A stretch of 64,000 bases of DNA from assembly GCF_030269605.1 (NCBI RefSeq), contig NZ_BSTQ01000003.1, positions 124,001 through 188,000 on the forward strand, given 5' to 3'. Below, piece after piece: positions 25,915 to 34,865 of this stretch. The position numbers and the translations under genes are program-made. Source of the stretch: Lentzea sp. NBRC 105346 (lineage in GTDB: Bacteria; Actinomycetota; Actinomycetes; Mycobacteriales; Pseudonocardiaceae). Every line of letters begins with the position of its first letter. The stretch's first letter is position 1. The notes below the pieces were generated by a model, which saw only the letters and a program-made list of their open reading frames with translations, was not told the origin of the DNA and ran no database searches.

Positions 25915-26398
25915 ACGCCCGCAATGCGTCGTCGCTGAACAACACGAACCGCACCAGGTCGACCACCGGCGTCTCCCGCACCGCGGCCAGGGCGATCTCC
26001 GCCGCCGACTCGAGCGGCCAGCGGTAGACGCCGGTCGAGATGGCGGGGAACGCGACCGACTCGGCGCCGAGCTCGGCCGCGACCCGCAACGAGTTGTGAT
26101 GGCACGCGGTCAGCAGGGCCGAACGATCCTCGGTCGAAGACCACACCGGACCGACCGTGTGCACGACCCAGCGGGCGGGCAGCAGGCCCGCGGTCGTGGC
26201 GACGGCCTCGCCGGTCGGGAGGCCGCGGCCGAGGTGTCCGGCGCGCAGTTTGCGGCACTCGGCCAGGATCGCCGGCCCGCCGCGACGGTGGATCGCGCCG
26301 TCGACACCGCCGCCGCCCAGCAGGGACGAGTTGGCGGCGTTGACGATGACGTCCACCTCCTGGGTGGTGATGTCGCCCTTGACGATCTCGATGCGCAT
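25886..26398 (-). CDS. macro domain protein (ADP-ribose hydrolase/deacetylase type)
   Basis: A 170-residue single-domain protein. It shows IVNAANSSLLGGGGVDGAIHRRGG (residues about 18-41) and FPAISTGVYRWP, the two ADP-ribose-binding loops of macro domains of the MacroD/YmdB type. Members remove ADP-ribose or acetyl groups from O-acetyl-ADP-ribose and ADP-ribosylated targets. ATG 26398 begins the conserved first strand MRIEIVKGDIT. The last 29 bases overlap the end of the aminotransferase gene in antisense. It lies upstream of nothing obvious on its own strand, so its partner process is unknown. Confidence 0.92.
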   Translation of the reverse strand: MRIEIVKGDITTQEVDVIVNAANSSLLGGGGVDGAIHRRGGPAILAECRKLRAGHLGRGLPTGEAVATTAGLLPARWVVHTVGPVWSSTEDRSALLTACHHNSLRVAAELGAESVAFPAISTGVYRWPLESAAEIALAAVRETPVVDLVRFVLFSDDALRAFTEARSRQP

Positions 26399-26402
26399 GG
26401 GT

Positions 26403-27779
26403 TCAGGCTATGCGCTGCCGCAGCGAGGCGATGAGCTCGGCGCGCGACGACACGGCCAGCTTCTGGCGGATCTTGGCGACGTGCTGCTCGACGGTCTTCG
26501 GCGAGATGTACAGCCGGGCGCCGATCTCCTTGTGCGTCAACCCGTCAACCAGCAGCTCGCCCACGGCGCGTTCCCGTTTGGACAGACCGTCGCCGGCGTC
26601 GGAGTCGACGGATACCTTGGCCCGCAACGCCCGCCCGGTGCTCAACAGGTCGCGAGCGGCAGTCGGGTCGGTCAGCCGCGCCGCCGCCGCACCGCACAGA
26701 GCCATGGCCTCCCAGGCGTCATCGAGCGACGAGGCGACCGCGGTCACCTGTTCGGGATCCACGTCACCGGCCAGCACCGAAGACCACGCGAAAGCCGCGG
26801 CGGCACGGGGTGTGCCCTGCAGCGCCAATGCCGACGAGGCGGCCACACCGGCGTCCGACGCGACGACGGCTCGTTGCAGCTTCCACCACGAGAACACGGG
26901 AGCCGCCCACTCCAGCGTCACCGCCGACATCGCCTCCACGACGGTGTCGCCGTCGAACCGGGAAACGCTTGCGGCACCGGCGGAAAGCTCACCCCACGCG
27001 TCGAGCAGCAACACCTCGACGTCGGCGCCCGCCACGACCGGAGCCACCCGCCGCCACGTGGCGCGCAGGGCATCGGCGTCACCAGCCCGGCGGGCCAGAC
27101 CGATCGTCACCGCGGCCGCGAGCACGGCGTCACGTCGCAACACGGGAGTTCCTCCCGCAGCGGCGATCGCCGCGCGTGCGTCGGCCAGGCGACCGGCCCG
27201 CAGGTGCAGCCACGCCGTCAGCAGGTGACGGCGGGTCGTCGGCGGCCGGTCTTCGTAGGACGCCAGCACCTCCTGGGCCGTCCGGTCGTGACCGCCGGCG
27301 ATCAGCACGGTCACCACCAGGTCGTCCCAGCGTTCGGCGGCGAGGCCGTCGGCGGGCACGTTCGCCACCGCGAGCCCGGCCAACCGCCGTGCGGCACGGT
27401 CGAAACCGCCCCGCACGGCCTCCAACGCGGCGTCCACGCCGTCGATGAACACGGTCAGCCCGCGCGGGGCGGCGCCGGACAACATCTCGCGTGCTTCCCT
27501 CAAATCACGCGAGGCGGAGTCGACGTCACCCACCAGACAGGCTGCCAACGCGGCCCTTGCCAACGCGGCCACGGCCGGTGCACCGGTCAGCGAGGCGGCA
27601 ATGACGCGCCACCGTGCGGCGGCGTCTTCCAGCGAACCGTCGGCCGCGGCGGCTGCGGCGGCGACACCGGCGGCGACGCAGTCCTCGTCCGTGCCGTTCG
27701 CCAGAATTCGGTCCGCTCCCTCGATCGCGGCGGCGGTATCACCCGCGCGCCACGCCTGTTCCACGGCGAGCGCCTTCAT
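26403..27779 (-). CDS. LuxR-type regulator with helical N-terminal domain
   Basis: A 458-residue protein with an Ala-rich, TPR-like helical region (residues 1-390) and a C-terminal LuxR helix-turn-helix (about 395-455). The HTH includes SKRERAVGELLVDGLTHKEIGARLYISPKTVEQHVAKIRQKL. No ATPase motif is seen. ATG 27779 follows GGGGGGAGAAG and overlaps the stop of the upstream membrane protein by four bases, so the long upstream extension is not used. It is the third gene of the operon headed by the Hsp70-like gene. It probably controls this locus and the divergent IniB-like/dynamin genes (inference). Confidence 0.85.
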   Translation of the reverse strand: MKALAVEQAWRAGDTAAAIEGADRILANGTDEDCVAAGVAAAAAAADGSLEDAAARWRVIAASLTGAPAVAALARAALAACLVGDVDSASRDLREAREMLSGAAPRGLTVFIDGVDAALEAVRGGFDRAARRLAGLAVANVPADGLAAERWDDLVVTVLIAGGHDRTAQEVLASYEDRPPTTRRHLLTAWLHLRAGRLADARAAIAAAGGTPVLRRDAVLAAAVTIGLARRAGDADALRATWRRVAPVVAGADVEVLLLDAWGELSAGAASVSRFDGDTVVEAMSAVTLEWAAPVFSWWKLQRAVVASDAGVAASSALALQGTPRAAAAFAWSSVLAGDVDPEQVTAVASSLDDAWEAMALCGAAAARLTDPTAARDLLSTGRALRAKVSVDSDAGDGLSKRERAVGELLVDGLTHKEIGARLYISPKTVEQHVAKIRQKLAVSSRAELIASLRQRIA

Positions 27780-28426
27780 CTTCTCCCCCCGGAGAACCAG
27801 GCCCGCGAGGCGGGCAGATACATCATGACAACCGCGCCCACGGCGACGCTCGCGGAGACGAGCAGACCCGCCAGAAAGGGCGACGACAGTGATCCGAACA
27901 CCAGTAGCGCGTGCAGCGTCCCGAAGAAGGCCAGCAGCACCAACGAGATTCGGGCCCAGCGCTTGCGCACCGATGGCACGAGAGCCAGTTCCAGCAACGA
28001 GATCAGCACTCCGGATCCGAGCAGTAGGAGTAGTGCGGCGTACACCACCCGCGTTCGGTTGCCCAGCGACTGGCCAGGGAACGCCTGCGCCACCTGGGCC
28101 ATCAGCTCGGTCTTGAGCTCGCCCGCGCCGAGGAGAACCAGCGCCGTGGTCAGGATTTGCAGGGCGACCGCTCCGATCCACAGCCACGTGGACGCTTTGA
28201 TGGTGCGGGGTTTCGGCGCGGGCGGCGCCGGCTGCCAACGGGTCAGTTGGGGCCGGGGCGGTGAGGCGGGCGGCTGCCAGCCGGTCGGCTGCGGCCGGGC
28301 GGTCCTGGGTGCGGCCACGTTCGACGGGCCAGACGCGGTCGCCGGCCGCGGCGGTAGCGCGGTCCCAGATGCGGGCACGTTCGACGTGCCGGTCGCAGGC
28401 TGCGGCCGGTGCGGTAACCCGGTCAC
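27776..28426 (-). CDS. four-pass membrane protein with proline-rich N-terminus
   Basis: A 216-residue membrane protein of unknown function. Residues 1-75 are Pro/Ala/Thr-rich and disordered. Four hydrophobic segments follow, at about 78-100, 122-145, 155-177 and 182-205. GTG 28426 overlaps the stop of the Hsp70-like gene by four bases, and its own stop overlaps the LuxR gene by four bases. The three products are therefore likely made together. No recognisable catalytic motif is present. Confidence 0.75.
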   Translation of the reverse strand: MTGLPHRPQPATGTSNVPASGTALPPRPATASGPSNVAAPRTARPQPTGWQPPASPPRPQLTRWQPAPPAPKPRTIKASTWLWIGAVALQILTTALVLLGAGELKTELMAQVAQAFPGQSLGNRTRVVYAALLLLLGSGVLISLLELALVPSVRKRWARISLVLLAFFGTLHALLVFGSLSSPFLAGLLVSASVAVGAVVMMYLPASRAWFSGGRR

Positions 28427-29913
28427 GGGGCGGCCACCTTGGTCGTGCCGGACGTGGTCGTCGTCGGCTTCGGCGGCGTCGTGGTGGTGGTCGTGGTCGT
28501 AGTGGTCGGCCGCGTCGTCGTCGGCTTCGGCGAAGTCGTCGTCGGACGCGGCGGCTGCGTCGTGTTCATCCGCGGCGGCGTCGCCGTCGCGGGCGGCGGA
28601 GGCTCGTACTGCACGGTCTCCACCGGCTGCTCCGAAGTCGTCTCCACCACCGAAGAGGTCGGCGCGGGCGTGGACGTCGTCGGCTTGGCGTCGGCGCCAG
28701 CGGGCTTGAAGACATCATTGACGATCAGCCCACCGACCACGGCCGCCGTCAGCACACCGGCCGTGACCAGCGGCGTCAGCGACCGCCAAGAACGCTTGGC
28801 GCGCAACGACGCGGGCGCCTGCGGCAGTGGCGGACGCGTCCACATCGTCGTGACCGCGGCGGCCGCCGGTTCGGGCTCGAGACCGCGGGCCTCCAGCGCC
28901 GCACCGATCGCGACGATGCCGGTCGGCGCGGGCGACACCGCGCGGCCCAGTTGAGCCGAAACCTCTTGCGTCACCAATGGAATCCGGGACGAGCCACCGA
29001 TCAGCAGCACCGCCGCGAGGTCATCCGTGCCCGCGGCGCGGATCGCGCGGTCCAGTGCGGCCACGGTTTCCTCGACGGCCGGCCGGACCATGGACTCGAA
29101 CTCGGCCCGGCCCAGCCGCACCTCCTTGGTCGCGATCCCCGGCAGCACAACGGGAATCAGCACCTCGGTGTCGGCGGACAGCATCTCCTTGGCCGCGGTG
29201 CAGCTGCGCCGCAGCTCGGCGACCGCGGTCAGCACCGCCGGATCCGTCACGTCGAGCGCATCCCACGACGGCCGCAGCGCCTCGACGACGTGCTGGAACA
29301 CCGCCTCGTCGAAGTCCAGGCCACCGACCTCGATCTCCTCCGGCGGCCCGGCCAGCACGAACCGGTCGGCGCTCAGCTTCCGCACGACCGATGCCTCGAA
29401 CGTCGCGCCGCCAAGGTCATATACGGCGACTACTGAACCGATCGGCGTCGGGTTGCGCGCGTCGTGCGCCCGCGCCGCGGCCAGCGGCTCGGGCACGAAC
29501 AACGCGTCGGCCAGCCCGTACGTGGAAAGGGCCGTGCGCAACGACTCCAGCCGGTAGTGGCCCCACCCCGCGGGGTGAGTCATGGCCACGCGCGACGCGG
29601 TCTCACCGCATCGGTCGGCGATGGAGTTGAGCAGCTGCACGGCGAACCTGGCCGCGACCGACTCCGCCGTCAACGCGGCGTCACCGATGCGCAACGGAGT
29701 GGGGTCACCGATTCGCCCCTTGAACAGTCGCGCGACGCGACCGGGGTCGGCGAGCGCGCGGCGCTCCGCGTCCTCCCCCACGACGAACGCGCCGTCCTGG
29801 CTTGCGAAAACCACTGACGGCACAAGAACTTCGAGCCTCGTTGCCCGGTCTGGCTGACACGTCGACACGGTGGTGAAGGTCGACCCCAGATCGAGCCCAA
29901 CCTGGTACGACAT
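28423..29913 (-). CDS. membrane-anchored Hsp70-like ATPase
   Basis: A 496-residue protein. Residues 1-345 form an Hsp70/DnaK-type actin-fold ATPase domain. Phosphate motif 1 is DLGSTFTTV (8-16), phosphate motif 2 is AVYDLGGATFEASVV, and the adenosine motif is LLIGGSSRIPLV. The substrate-binding domain of DnaK is missing. In its place are a transmembrane segment (SLTPLVTAGVLTAAVVGGLIV, about 375-395) and a Thr/Pro-rich tail of about 90 residues with a long Thr run. The ATPase should face the cytoplasm and the tail should lie outside. It is divergent from the IniB-like genes across 250 bases and heads the operon with 27776 and 26403. Confidence 0.88.
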   Translation of the reverse strand: MSYQVGLDLGSTFTTVSTCQPDRATRLEVLVPSVVFASQDGAFVVGEDAERRALADPGRVARLFKGRIGDPTPLRIGDAALTAESVAARFAVQLLNSIADRCGETASRVAMTHPAGWGHYRLESLRTALSTYGLADALFVPEPLAAARAHDARNPTPIGSVVAVYDLGGATFEASVVRKLSADRFVLAGPPEEIEVGGLDFDEAVFQHVVEALRPSWDALDVTDPAVLTAVAELRRSCTAAKEMLSADTEVLIPVVLPGIATKEVRLGRAEFESMVRPAVEETVAALDRAIRAAGTDDLAAVLLIGGSSRIPLVTQEVSAQLGRAVSPAPTGIVAIGAALEARGLEPEPAAAAVTTMWTRPPLPQAPASLRAKRSWRSLTPLVTAGVLTAAVVGGLIVNDVFKPAGADAKPTTSTPAPTSSVVETTSEQPVETVQYEPPPPATATPPRMNTTQPPRPTTTSPKPTTTRPTTTTTTTTTTPPKPTTTTSGTTKVAAP

Positions 29914-30163
29914 CGGACTCCCCTATGGCACTTACTACGCAGCGGACGTACATACACGTGCGTCTCACTTGGCTCGGTTCAAGCCCGTTGACAAATCAGG
30001 GGGCAATCCCCTAGCGAGGCCCTCCGTCCCCTCTCGAACCCTGTGTTCGTGCCGAGGACGAACCGGGTTCGGCCCAGATGGCAAGGGCGGCGCGGAAACC
30101 TAACTTCGTTGGTGTCAGCCGGACGGAAACCGCCGCCGGCGTCCAACACCAAGGAGTCACGTC
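29914..30163. promoter_or_regulatory. divergent promoter region between Hsp70-like and IniB-like genes
   Basis: A 250-base gene-free stretch feeding both directions. On the plus strand TTGACA at 29988-29993 matches a -35 box; a -10 box at the right distance is weak. An inverted repeat, AGGGG and CCCCT around GCAAT, falls in the spacer and could be a regulator site. AAGGAG at 30151-30156 is the ribosome-binding site of the first plus-strand gene. No other element was recognised. Confidence 0.4.
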
Positions 30164-30733
30164 ATGAGCAACCCCATCGACCTCAACGCCTTTCTCGCCG
30201 ACCTCACCGCCGACCTCGACCTGGACTCGACCCAGGCGGCCGAGCAGCAGGTGCAGTCCGCTCAGGTCAACCCGCAGAGCGCGGAGCAGGCCGCCGAGCA
30301 GGACCAGGACACGACCACCGTGACCAACACCGAGGGTGGCAACGGCGGCAACGGCGGCACGGCCGTCGGTGGCGACAGCGGTTCCGCCAACGGGGGCAGC
30401 GGCCTCGGCGTCGGCGGCGCGGGCGGCGACATCGACCAGGAGGGTCTGGTCAACGTCAACTTCGGTTCCACCTCGGGTGGCAGCGGCTTCGGCTTCGGCG
30501 GCAACGGCGGTGTGACCGGTGACGGCGGCGACGCCGACGCGTCCGGTGGCAACGGCGGCAACGCCTCGTCCGACGTCGACGTGGACGCCGACCAGGACGC
30601 CGACCTGGACACCACACAGGTCTCGGACCAGGACGCCGACCAGACGGCCGTCTCGGACCAGGACGCGGACTTCGACGTCGACCTCGACACGGAGATCGAG
30701 AACATCGTCGAGGACCTGGACCTGCCCATCTGA
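30164..30733 (+). CDS. Gly/Asp-rich acidic IniB-like protein
   Basis: A 189-residue low-complexity protein. It begins MSNPIDLNAFLADLTADLDLD and has a Gly/Asn-rich middle with repeated NGGNGG (residues about 58-128). It ends in an Asp-rich tail with repeats of the type VSDQDAD. No signal peptide, cysteine or catalytic motif is seen. It resembles the Gly-rich IniB-type products found upstream of dynamin-like iniA/iniC genes, but the resemblance is of composition and context rather than clear homology. ATG 30164 follows AAGGAG. It is first in a plus-strand cluster leading to two GTPases. Confidence 0.72.
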   Translation: MSNPIDLNAFLADLTADLDLDSTQAAEQQVQSAQVNPQSAEQAAEQDQDTTTVTNTEGGNGGNGGTAVGGDSGSANGGSGLGVGGAGGDIDQEGLVNVNFGSTSGGSGFGFGGNGGVTGDGGDADASGGNGGNASSDVDVDADQDADLDTTQVSDQDADQTAVSDQDADFDVDLDTEIENIVEDLDLPI

Positions 30734-30794
30734 TCCGAACCGGCCCCGTTGCGAGGGGTAATGGGGCCGGTTCCCCTGTAGTTGAGGAGCCATC

Positions 30795-31409
30795 ATGCTG
30801 ACCCAGCTCATCGACTTCCTGATGAACCTGCTCGGGGACGACGACGCCAAGAAGGCGTTCGACGCCGACGCGCAGGGTGAGCTGAACAAGGCGGGGCTGG
30901 GCGGCGTGACCGGCCAGGACGTCCGCGACGCGCGGCTGATCATGGCCGACAGCGGCGGCGTCAGACCGCGCAGCGGCGAGCACCGGCCGTCGCACGACAA
31001 CGACCCCGTGCGGGAGATCCACCACACCACGCGGGAGTACATAGTCGAGAAGCCGATCCAGCACGTCGAGCAGAACATCAACATCGACGACCGCGACATC
31101 ACGATCATCGACGACTCGTTCAACTCCGACGACGACACCGAGGTCAACTCGGTCGCCATCCAGGACAACGACACGAACGTCACGCAGGTGAAGGACTCGT
31201 TCAACGACCTCCCCAAGGAGGACGTGCCGAAGGAGCCTGAACCGGTCGAGGAACCGGAGGACGGAACCCCGCTCGACCCGGAACCACTCCAAGAGGACCC
31301 GGAGATCGTGCTGGACGACCCCGTTGTCGTCGAACCAGAACCGGAGCCGGCGCACCTGCCGGAACCGGAGTTGCACCACGAACCCGTTGACGACCCAGTG
31401 ATTGCGTGA
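30795..31409 (+). CDS. IniB N-terminal domain-containing protein
   Basis: A 204-residue protein. Its first 50 residues (LTQLIDFLMNLLGDDDAKKAFDADAQGELNKAGLGGVTGQDVRDA) match the IniB N-terminal domain pattern. The middle has a series of short hydrophobic-acidic segments (ININIDDRDITIIDD-like). The C-terminal 70 residues are an acidic Pro/Glu repeat region. It is probably a structural or adaptor protein for the GTPases encoded next. ATG 30795 follows GAGGAG. Its stop is seven bases upstream of the first dynamin gene, so these form one operon. Confidence 0.8.
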   Translation: MLTQLIDFLMNLLGDDDAKKAFDADAQGELNKAGLGGVTGQDVRDARLIMADSGGVRPRSGEHRPSHDNDPVREIHHTTREYIVEKPIQHVEQNINIDDRDITIIDDSFNSDDDTEVNSVAIQDNDTNVTQVKDSFNDLPKEDVPKEPEPVEEPEDGTPLDPEPLQEDPEIVLDDPVVVEPEPEPAHLPEPELHHEPVDDPVIA

Positions 31410-31416
31410 ACCCGCC

Positions 31417-33174
31417 ATGACGACCACACCGATCGAGTCCGTCGACCGCGCGCTAGCCGCCATCGCGCGCTACGACCGGCCTGACCTGGAGGCCAGGCTG
31501 CGCCAGGCAAGGGCACGACTGGCGGACGACCACGTCCGGCTGCTGGTCGTCGGTGAGTTCAAGCAGGGCAAGAGCATGCTGGTCAACGGCCTGCTCGGAG
31601 CACCTGTCTGTCCGGTGTTCGACGACATCGCGACGGCGGTGCCCACCGTGGTCCGGTACGCGGAGCAGCCGGTCGTCACCCTGGTGCGCGAGGAGGCGCG
31701 CATCGAGGTCCCGATCGACCAGCTGCCCTCGTACGCATCCGAAGCCGGTAATCCGGGCAACCGGGAGAGGTTGGACCACATCGAGGTCGGCATCCCGCGG
31801 CCGATCCTTTCCGAGGGGCTGATGCTCGTCGACACCCCCGGTGTCGGCGGGCTCAGCTCGGCGCACGGCGCGGCGACGATGTCCGCGCTGCCCACCGCCG
31901 ACGCGGTGCTGCTGGTGTCCGACGCGTCCCAGGAGTACACCGCGCCCGAGCTCGAGTTCCTCCGCAACGCCGTGGCCGTGTGCCCCAACGTGGCGTGCGT
32001 GATCACCAAGACGGACCTGTACCCCGAGTGGCGGTTCGTCGCCAAGCGAAACCAGGAGCACGTGGCCGACGCCGGCATCAAGGCGTCCTTCTTCATGGTG
32101 TCGTCGACGCTGCGCTGGCACGCGCTGCAGACGGGCGACCAGGAGGTCAACAAGGAGTCGGGCTACCCGCCGCTGGTCACGTACCTGCGCAAGCACGTGC
32201 TCGGCGAGGCGGAGTCGCTGTCCCAGCGCTCGACGCGGCACGACGTCCACGCCGTGCTCGACCAGATCATCGCGAGCCTTCGCGCCGAACAGGCGGCGCA
32301 GGAGGACCCGGCGTCCGCGGCGGCGTTGATCGCCGACCTGCAACGCGCGGAGGAACGCGCGGCCGGCCTGAAGGAGCGCTCCGCCCGGTGGCAGCAGACG
32401 CTGTCCGATGGCGTGGCCGACCTGAACGCCGACGTCGACTACGACCTGCGCGACCGCATGCGTGAGATCGTCCGCGAGGCCGAGGACGCGTTGCAGGCCG
32501 GTGACCCCACGAAGATCTGGGACCAGTTCTCGTCCTGGGTCCAGGACGCCGCCTCCGCCGCCGTGTCGGCGAACTCGGTGTGGGCGACGCAGCGCGCCCG
32601 GTGGCTGGCGCGGCGCGTGGCCGAGCACTTCGACTCCGAACGTGAGCAGATGCTGCCCTCGTTGCGTACCGGTACCGCGGACCCGATGCGTTCCGTGCGC
32701 GAGCTGACCGTCAAGGAGGAGGAGAAGTTCGGGGTCGGTGGCCGGCTGTTGTCCGGTCTGCGTGGCGGTTACTCCGGCCTGTTGATGTTCGGGCTGCTGA
32801 GCAGTGTCATCGGATTGTCGTTGCTGAACCCGATCTCCATCGGCGCCGGACTGTTGCTGGGTGGGAAGACCATCGGTGACGAACGGAAGCGGATCGTGCA
32901 GCGGCGGCAGAACGACGCCAAGACCGCGCTGCGCAAGTACATCGACGACGTGACGTTCCACGCGGGCAAGGAGTCCCGCGACATGCTCCGTGGCATGCAG
33001 CGCGACTTGCGTGACCACTTCACAACGTTGGCCGAGCAGCTGAAGCGCTCGCTGCAGGAGTCCATTCAGGCGGCGCAGAAGTCCGTGAAGGCTTCTTCGG
33101 CCGACCGTTCGGCGCGGCTTTCGGAGCTTGTGGCCGAGATCGCGGCTCTCGAGAAGGTGCGGGAGGCGGCGTGA
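31417..33174 (+). CDS. dynamin-like GTPase (IniA-like)
   Basis: A 585-residue large GTPase. The G motifs are GEFKQGKS (46-53), DTPGVGG (139-145) and TKTD (197-200). A long helical region follows. A hydrophobic hairpin near residues 440-490 (SGLLMFGLLSSVIGLSLLNPISIGAGLLLGG) is a probable membrane-insertion paddle, then more coiled helix. Bacterial dynamins of this type remodel or repair the cytoplasmic membrane; mycobacterial IniA is the closest known parallel by arrangement. I take ATG 31417 (MTTTPIES) over a TTG five codons earlier. It overlaps the second GTPase gene by four bases. Codon choice changes near its 3' end. Confidence 0.88.
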   Translation: MTTTPIESVDRALAAIARYDRPDLEARLRQARARLADDHVRLLVVGEFKQGKSMLVNGLLGAPVCPVFDDIATAVPTVVRYAEQPVVTLVREEARIEVPIDQLPSYASEAGNPGNRERLDHIEVGIPRPILSEGLMLVDTPGVGGLSSAHGAATMSALPTADAVLLVSDASQEYTAPELEFLRNAVAVCPNVACVITKTDLYPEWRFVAKRNQEHVADAGIKASFFMVSSTLRWHALQTGDQEVNKESGYPPLVTYLRKHVLGEAESLSQRSTRHDVHAVLDQIIASLRAEQAAQEDPASAAALIADLQRAEERAAGLKERSARWQQTLSDGVADLNADVDYDLRDRMREIVREAEDALQAGDPTKIWDQFSSWVQDAASAAVSANSVWATQRARWLARRVAEHFDSEREQMLPSLRTGTADPMRSVRELTVKEEEKFGVGGRLLSGLRGGYSGLLMFGLLSSVIGLSLLNPISIGAGLLLGGKTIGDERKRIVQRRQNDAKTALRKYIDDVTFHAGKESRDMLRGMQRDLRDHFTTLAEQLKRSLQESIQAAQKSVKASSADRSARLSELVAEIAALEKVREAA

Positions 33175-34583
33175 TCATCGACGAGGTTCGGCGGGTGCTG
33201 TCCATGGCCATCGAGGCTTACCGCGACCAGCCGCGTGTCGCGCACTTCCTGCGGGGGCAGATGAATCGCCTCGACAGCCCGTTGCGCGTTGCGATCGCCG
33301 GGCGGGTCAAGGCTGGTAAGTCGACTCTGTTGAACGCTCTCGTCGGGGACTCGCTGGCGCCTACCGACGCCGGTGAGTGCACTCGGGTCGTGACCTGGTA
33401 CCAGAACGGGCCTTCGCCTCGGGTGGTCATGGAGCCCGTTTCCGGTGATCCCGTGTCGCTGCCCGTGGTGCGGCGCTCCGGTGCGTTGTCGATTTCCCTT
33501 GGTGGGGTTGCGGCTTCGCGGCTTGTCGTTGACTGGCCCTCGCAGTCGTTGCGGACCATGACGTTGATCGACACGCCTGGGATCGCTTCGGTGTCTTCGG
33601 AGAACTCGTTGCGCACCACGCGGTTTCTTACGCCGGACGATGACACGCCTACCGAGGCCGATGCCGTCATCTACCTGATGAAGCACCTGCACGCCTCGGA
33701 TGGCGAGTTCCTGTCCGCGTTTCGCGACCAGGGTGTTGCGCGTGCGACCGCTATCAACACTGTGGCCGTGTTGTCTCGTGCCGACGAGATCGGCGGTGGG
33801 CGTGCGGACGCCATGATTTCGGCTCGGGCGATCGCCAGTCGGTACCGGACTGAGCCTGCTTTGCACGGGTTGTGTCAGAACGTCGTTGCCGTTGCTGGGC
33901 TTTTGGCGCACACCGGGCGGACGTTGACCCAGGCTGAGTTCTCCTTGCTGGCTGGGTTGGCTGACGGGCCTCGGGATGCGTTGGAGTCGTCCCTGTTGTC
34001 CGCCGACCGGTTCTCTTCCGGGTCCTCGGAGCGGGCGGCATTGCTGGGGCGGTTCGGGGTGTTCGGGATTCGGCTGTCCGTTTCGTTGATTCGCCAAGGG
34101 GTGCGTAGTCAGGCGGCATTGGCTGCGGAGCTGGTGGCTCGCAGTGGGTTGGAGGACTTGCAGCGGGTGCTTTCCGTCCAGTTCGGTGAGCGTCGTGATC
34201 TGTTGAAGGCTCGGTCGGCTTTGCTGGCTCTCGACCAGGTGCTGCGCGGTGGGGGTGGGGGGCGGCTTGCTGGTGAGGTGGAGCGGATTCTGGCTGCAAC
34301 GCATGAGTTCGCCGAGCTTCGGTTGTTGAGTGCTTTGCGGTCTGGGGTGGTTTCGTTGCCTCGGGCTTTGGCTTCGGAGGCTGAGCAGTTGCTGGGGCTT
34401 GGCGGGGTGGCGCCTGCTGCTCGGCTCGGGCTGGCTCCGTCCTGTTCGGACGTTGAGGTTCGGCGGGCTGCGTTTGCTTCTCTGCGGCGGTGGCAGGCGC
34501 ACGCCGAGAATCCGATGTTCGGGCGGCGGTCGGCTGATGCTTGCCGTGTGCTCGTGCGGACTTGTGAAGGGTTGCTGGTCTGA
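33171..34583 (+). CDS. dynamin-like GTPase (IniC-like)
   Basis: A 470-residue GTPase. The G motifs are GRVKAGKS (44-51), DTPG (134-137) and SRAD (202-205) in the base-recognition position. No transmembrane paddle is evident, unlike its neighbour, so it may act as a soluble partner as IniC does beside IniA. The start overlaps the preceding gene by four bases (GTGA). Its codon use is unlike the upstream genes, with many T-ending and TTG codons. It is the last gene before the inverted-repeat element at 34608. Confidence 0.86.
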   Translation: MIIDEVRRVLSMAIEAYRDQPRVAHFLRGQMNRLDSPLRVAIAGRVKAGKSTLLNALVGDSLAPTDAGECTRVVTWYQNGPSPRVVMEPVSGDPVSLPVVRRSGALSISLGGVAASRLVVDWPSQSLRTMTLIDTPGIASVSSENSLRTTRFLTPDDDTPTEADAVIYLMKHLHASDGEFLSAFRDQGVARATAINTVAVLSRADEIGGGRADAMISARAIASRYRTEPALHGLCQNVVAVAGLLAHTGRTLTQAEFSLLAGLADGPRDALESSLLSADRFSSGSSERAALLGRFGVFGIRLSVSLIRQGVRSQAALAAELVARSGLEDLQRVLSVQFGERRDLLKARSALLALDQVLRGGGGGRLAGEVERILAATHEFAELRLLSALRSGVVSLPRALASEAEQLLGLGGVAPAARLGLAPSCSDVEVRRAAFASLRRWQAHAENPMFGRRSADACRVLVRTCEGLLV

Positions 34584-34607
34584 GGCCGGGTTTCGGCCTT
34601 CGGCCGC

Positions 34608-34783
34608 CACGTTGGCATTTTCGCGCGGCCACGGCGCTAGGGCGCCGCGTCCGCGCGAAAATGCCAACGTACCGAGACGGTGGTTGGCTGCCGTCGTGGT
34701 CCCGATCCGTTGGCTGGGTTGCGTTGTGTTGTGCGGTTGCGGGCGTGGCTGGGATGAGGTGGCTTGCGTTTTGATCGTTTTTT
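34608..34783. repeat. left 176-bp terminal inverted repeat with 62-bp hairpin
   Basis: The outer part (34609-34670) is a palindrome starting ACGTTGGCATTTTCGCGCGG and ending in its reverse complement, with an inner CGGCGC/GCGCCG stem. Immediately inside, about 45 bases beginning ACCGAGACGGTGG match the right repeat exactly in inverted orientation. Further in, matches such as GTGCGGTTGCGGGCGTGG and GGGATGAGGTGGCT continue to about 34783. Confidence 0.85.
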
Positions 34784-34865
34784 GAAAGAGGTTCCCCCGA
34801 TCGTGTGGCTTGTTTTCGCTGGTACACGGCCTGTTGGGCGGTGATCTTGCGGTAGAGTCGAACAC

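Noticed and set aside
27780-28238. Upstream extension of the LuxR regulator frame
   Set aside because: It runs out of frame through the membrane-protein gene. ATG 27779 has a strong ribosome-binding site and a four-base overlap.
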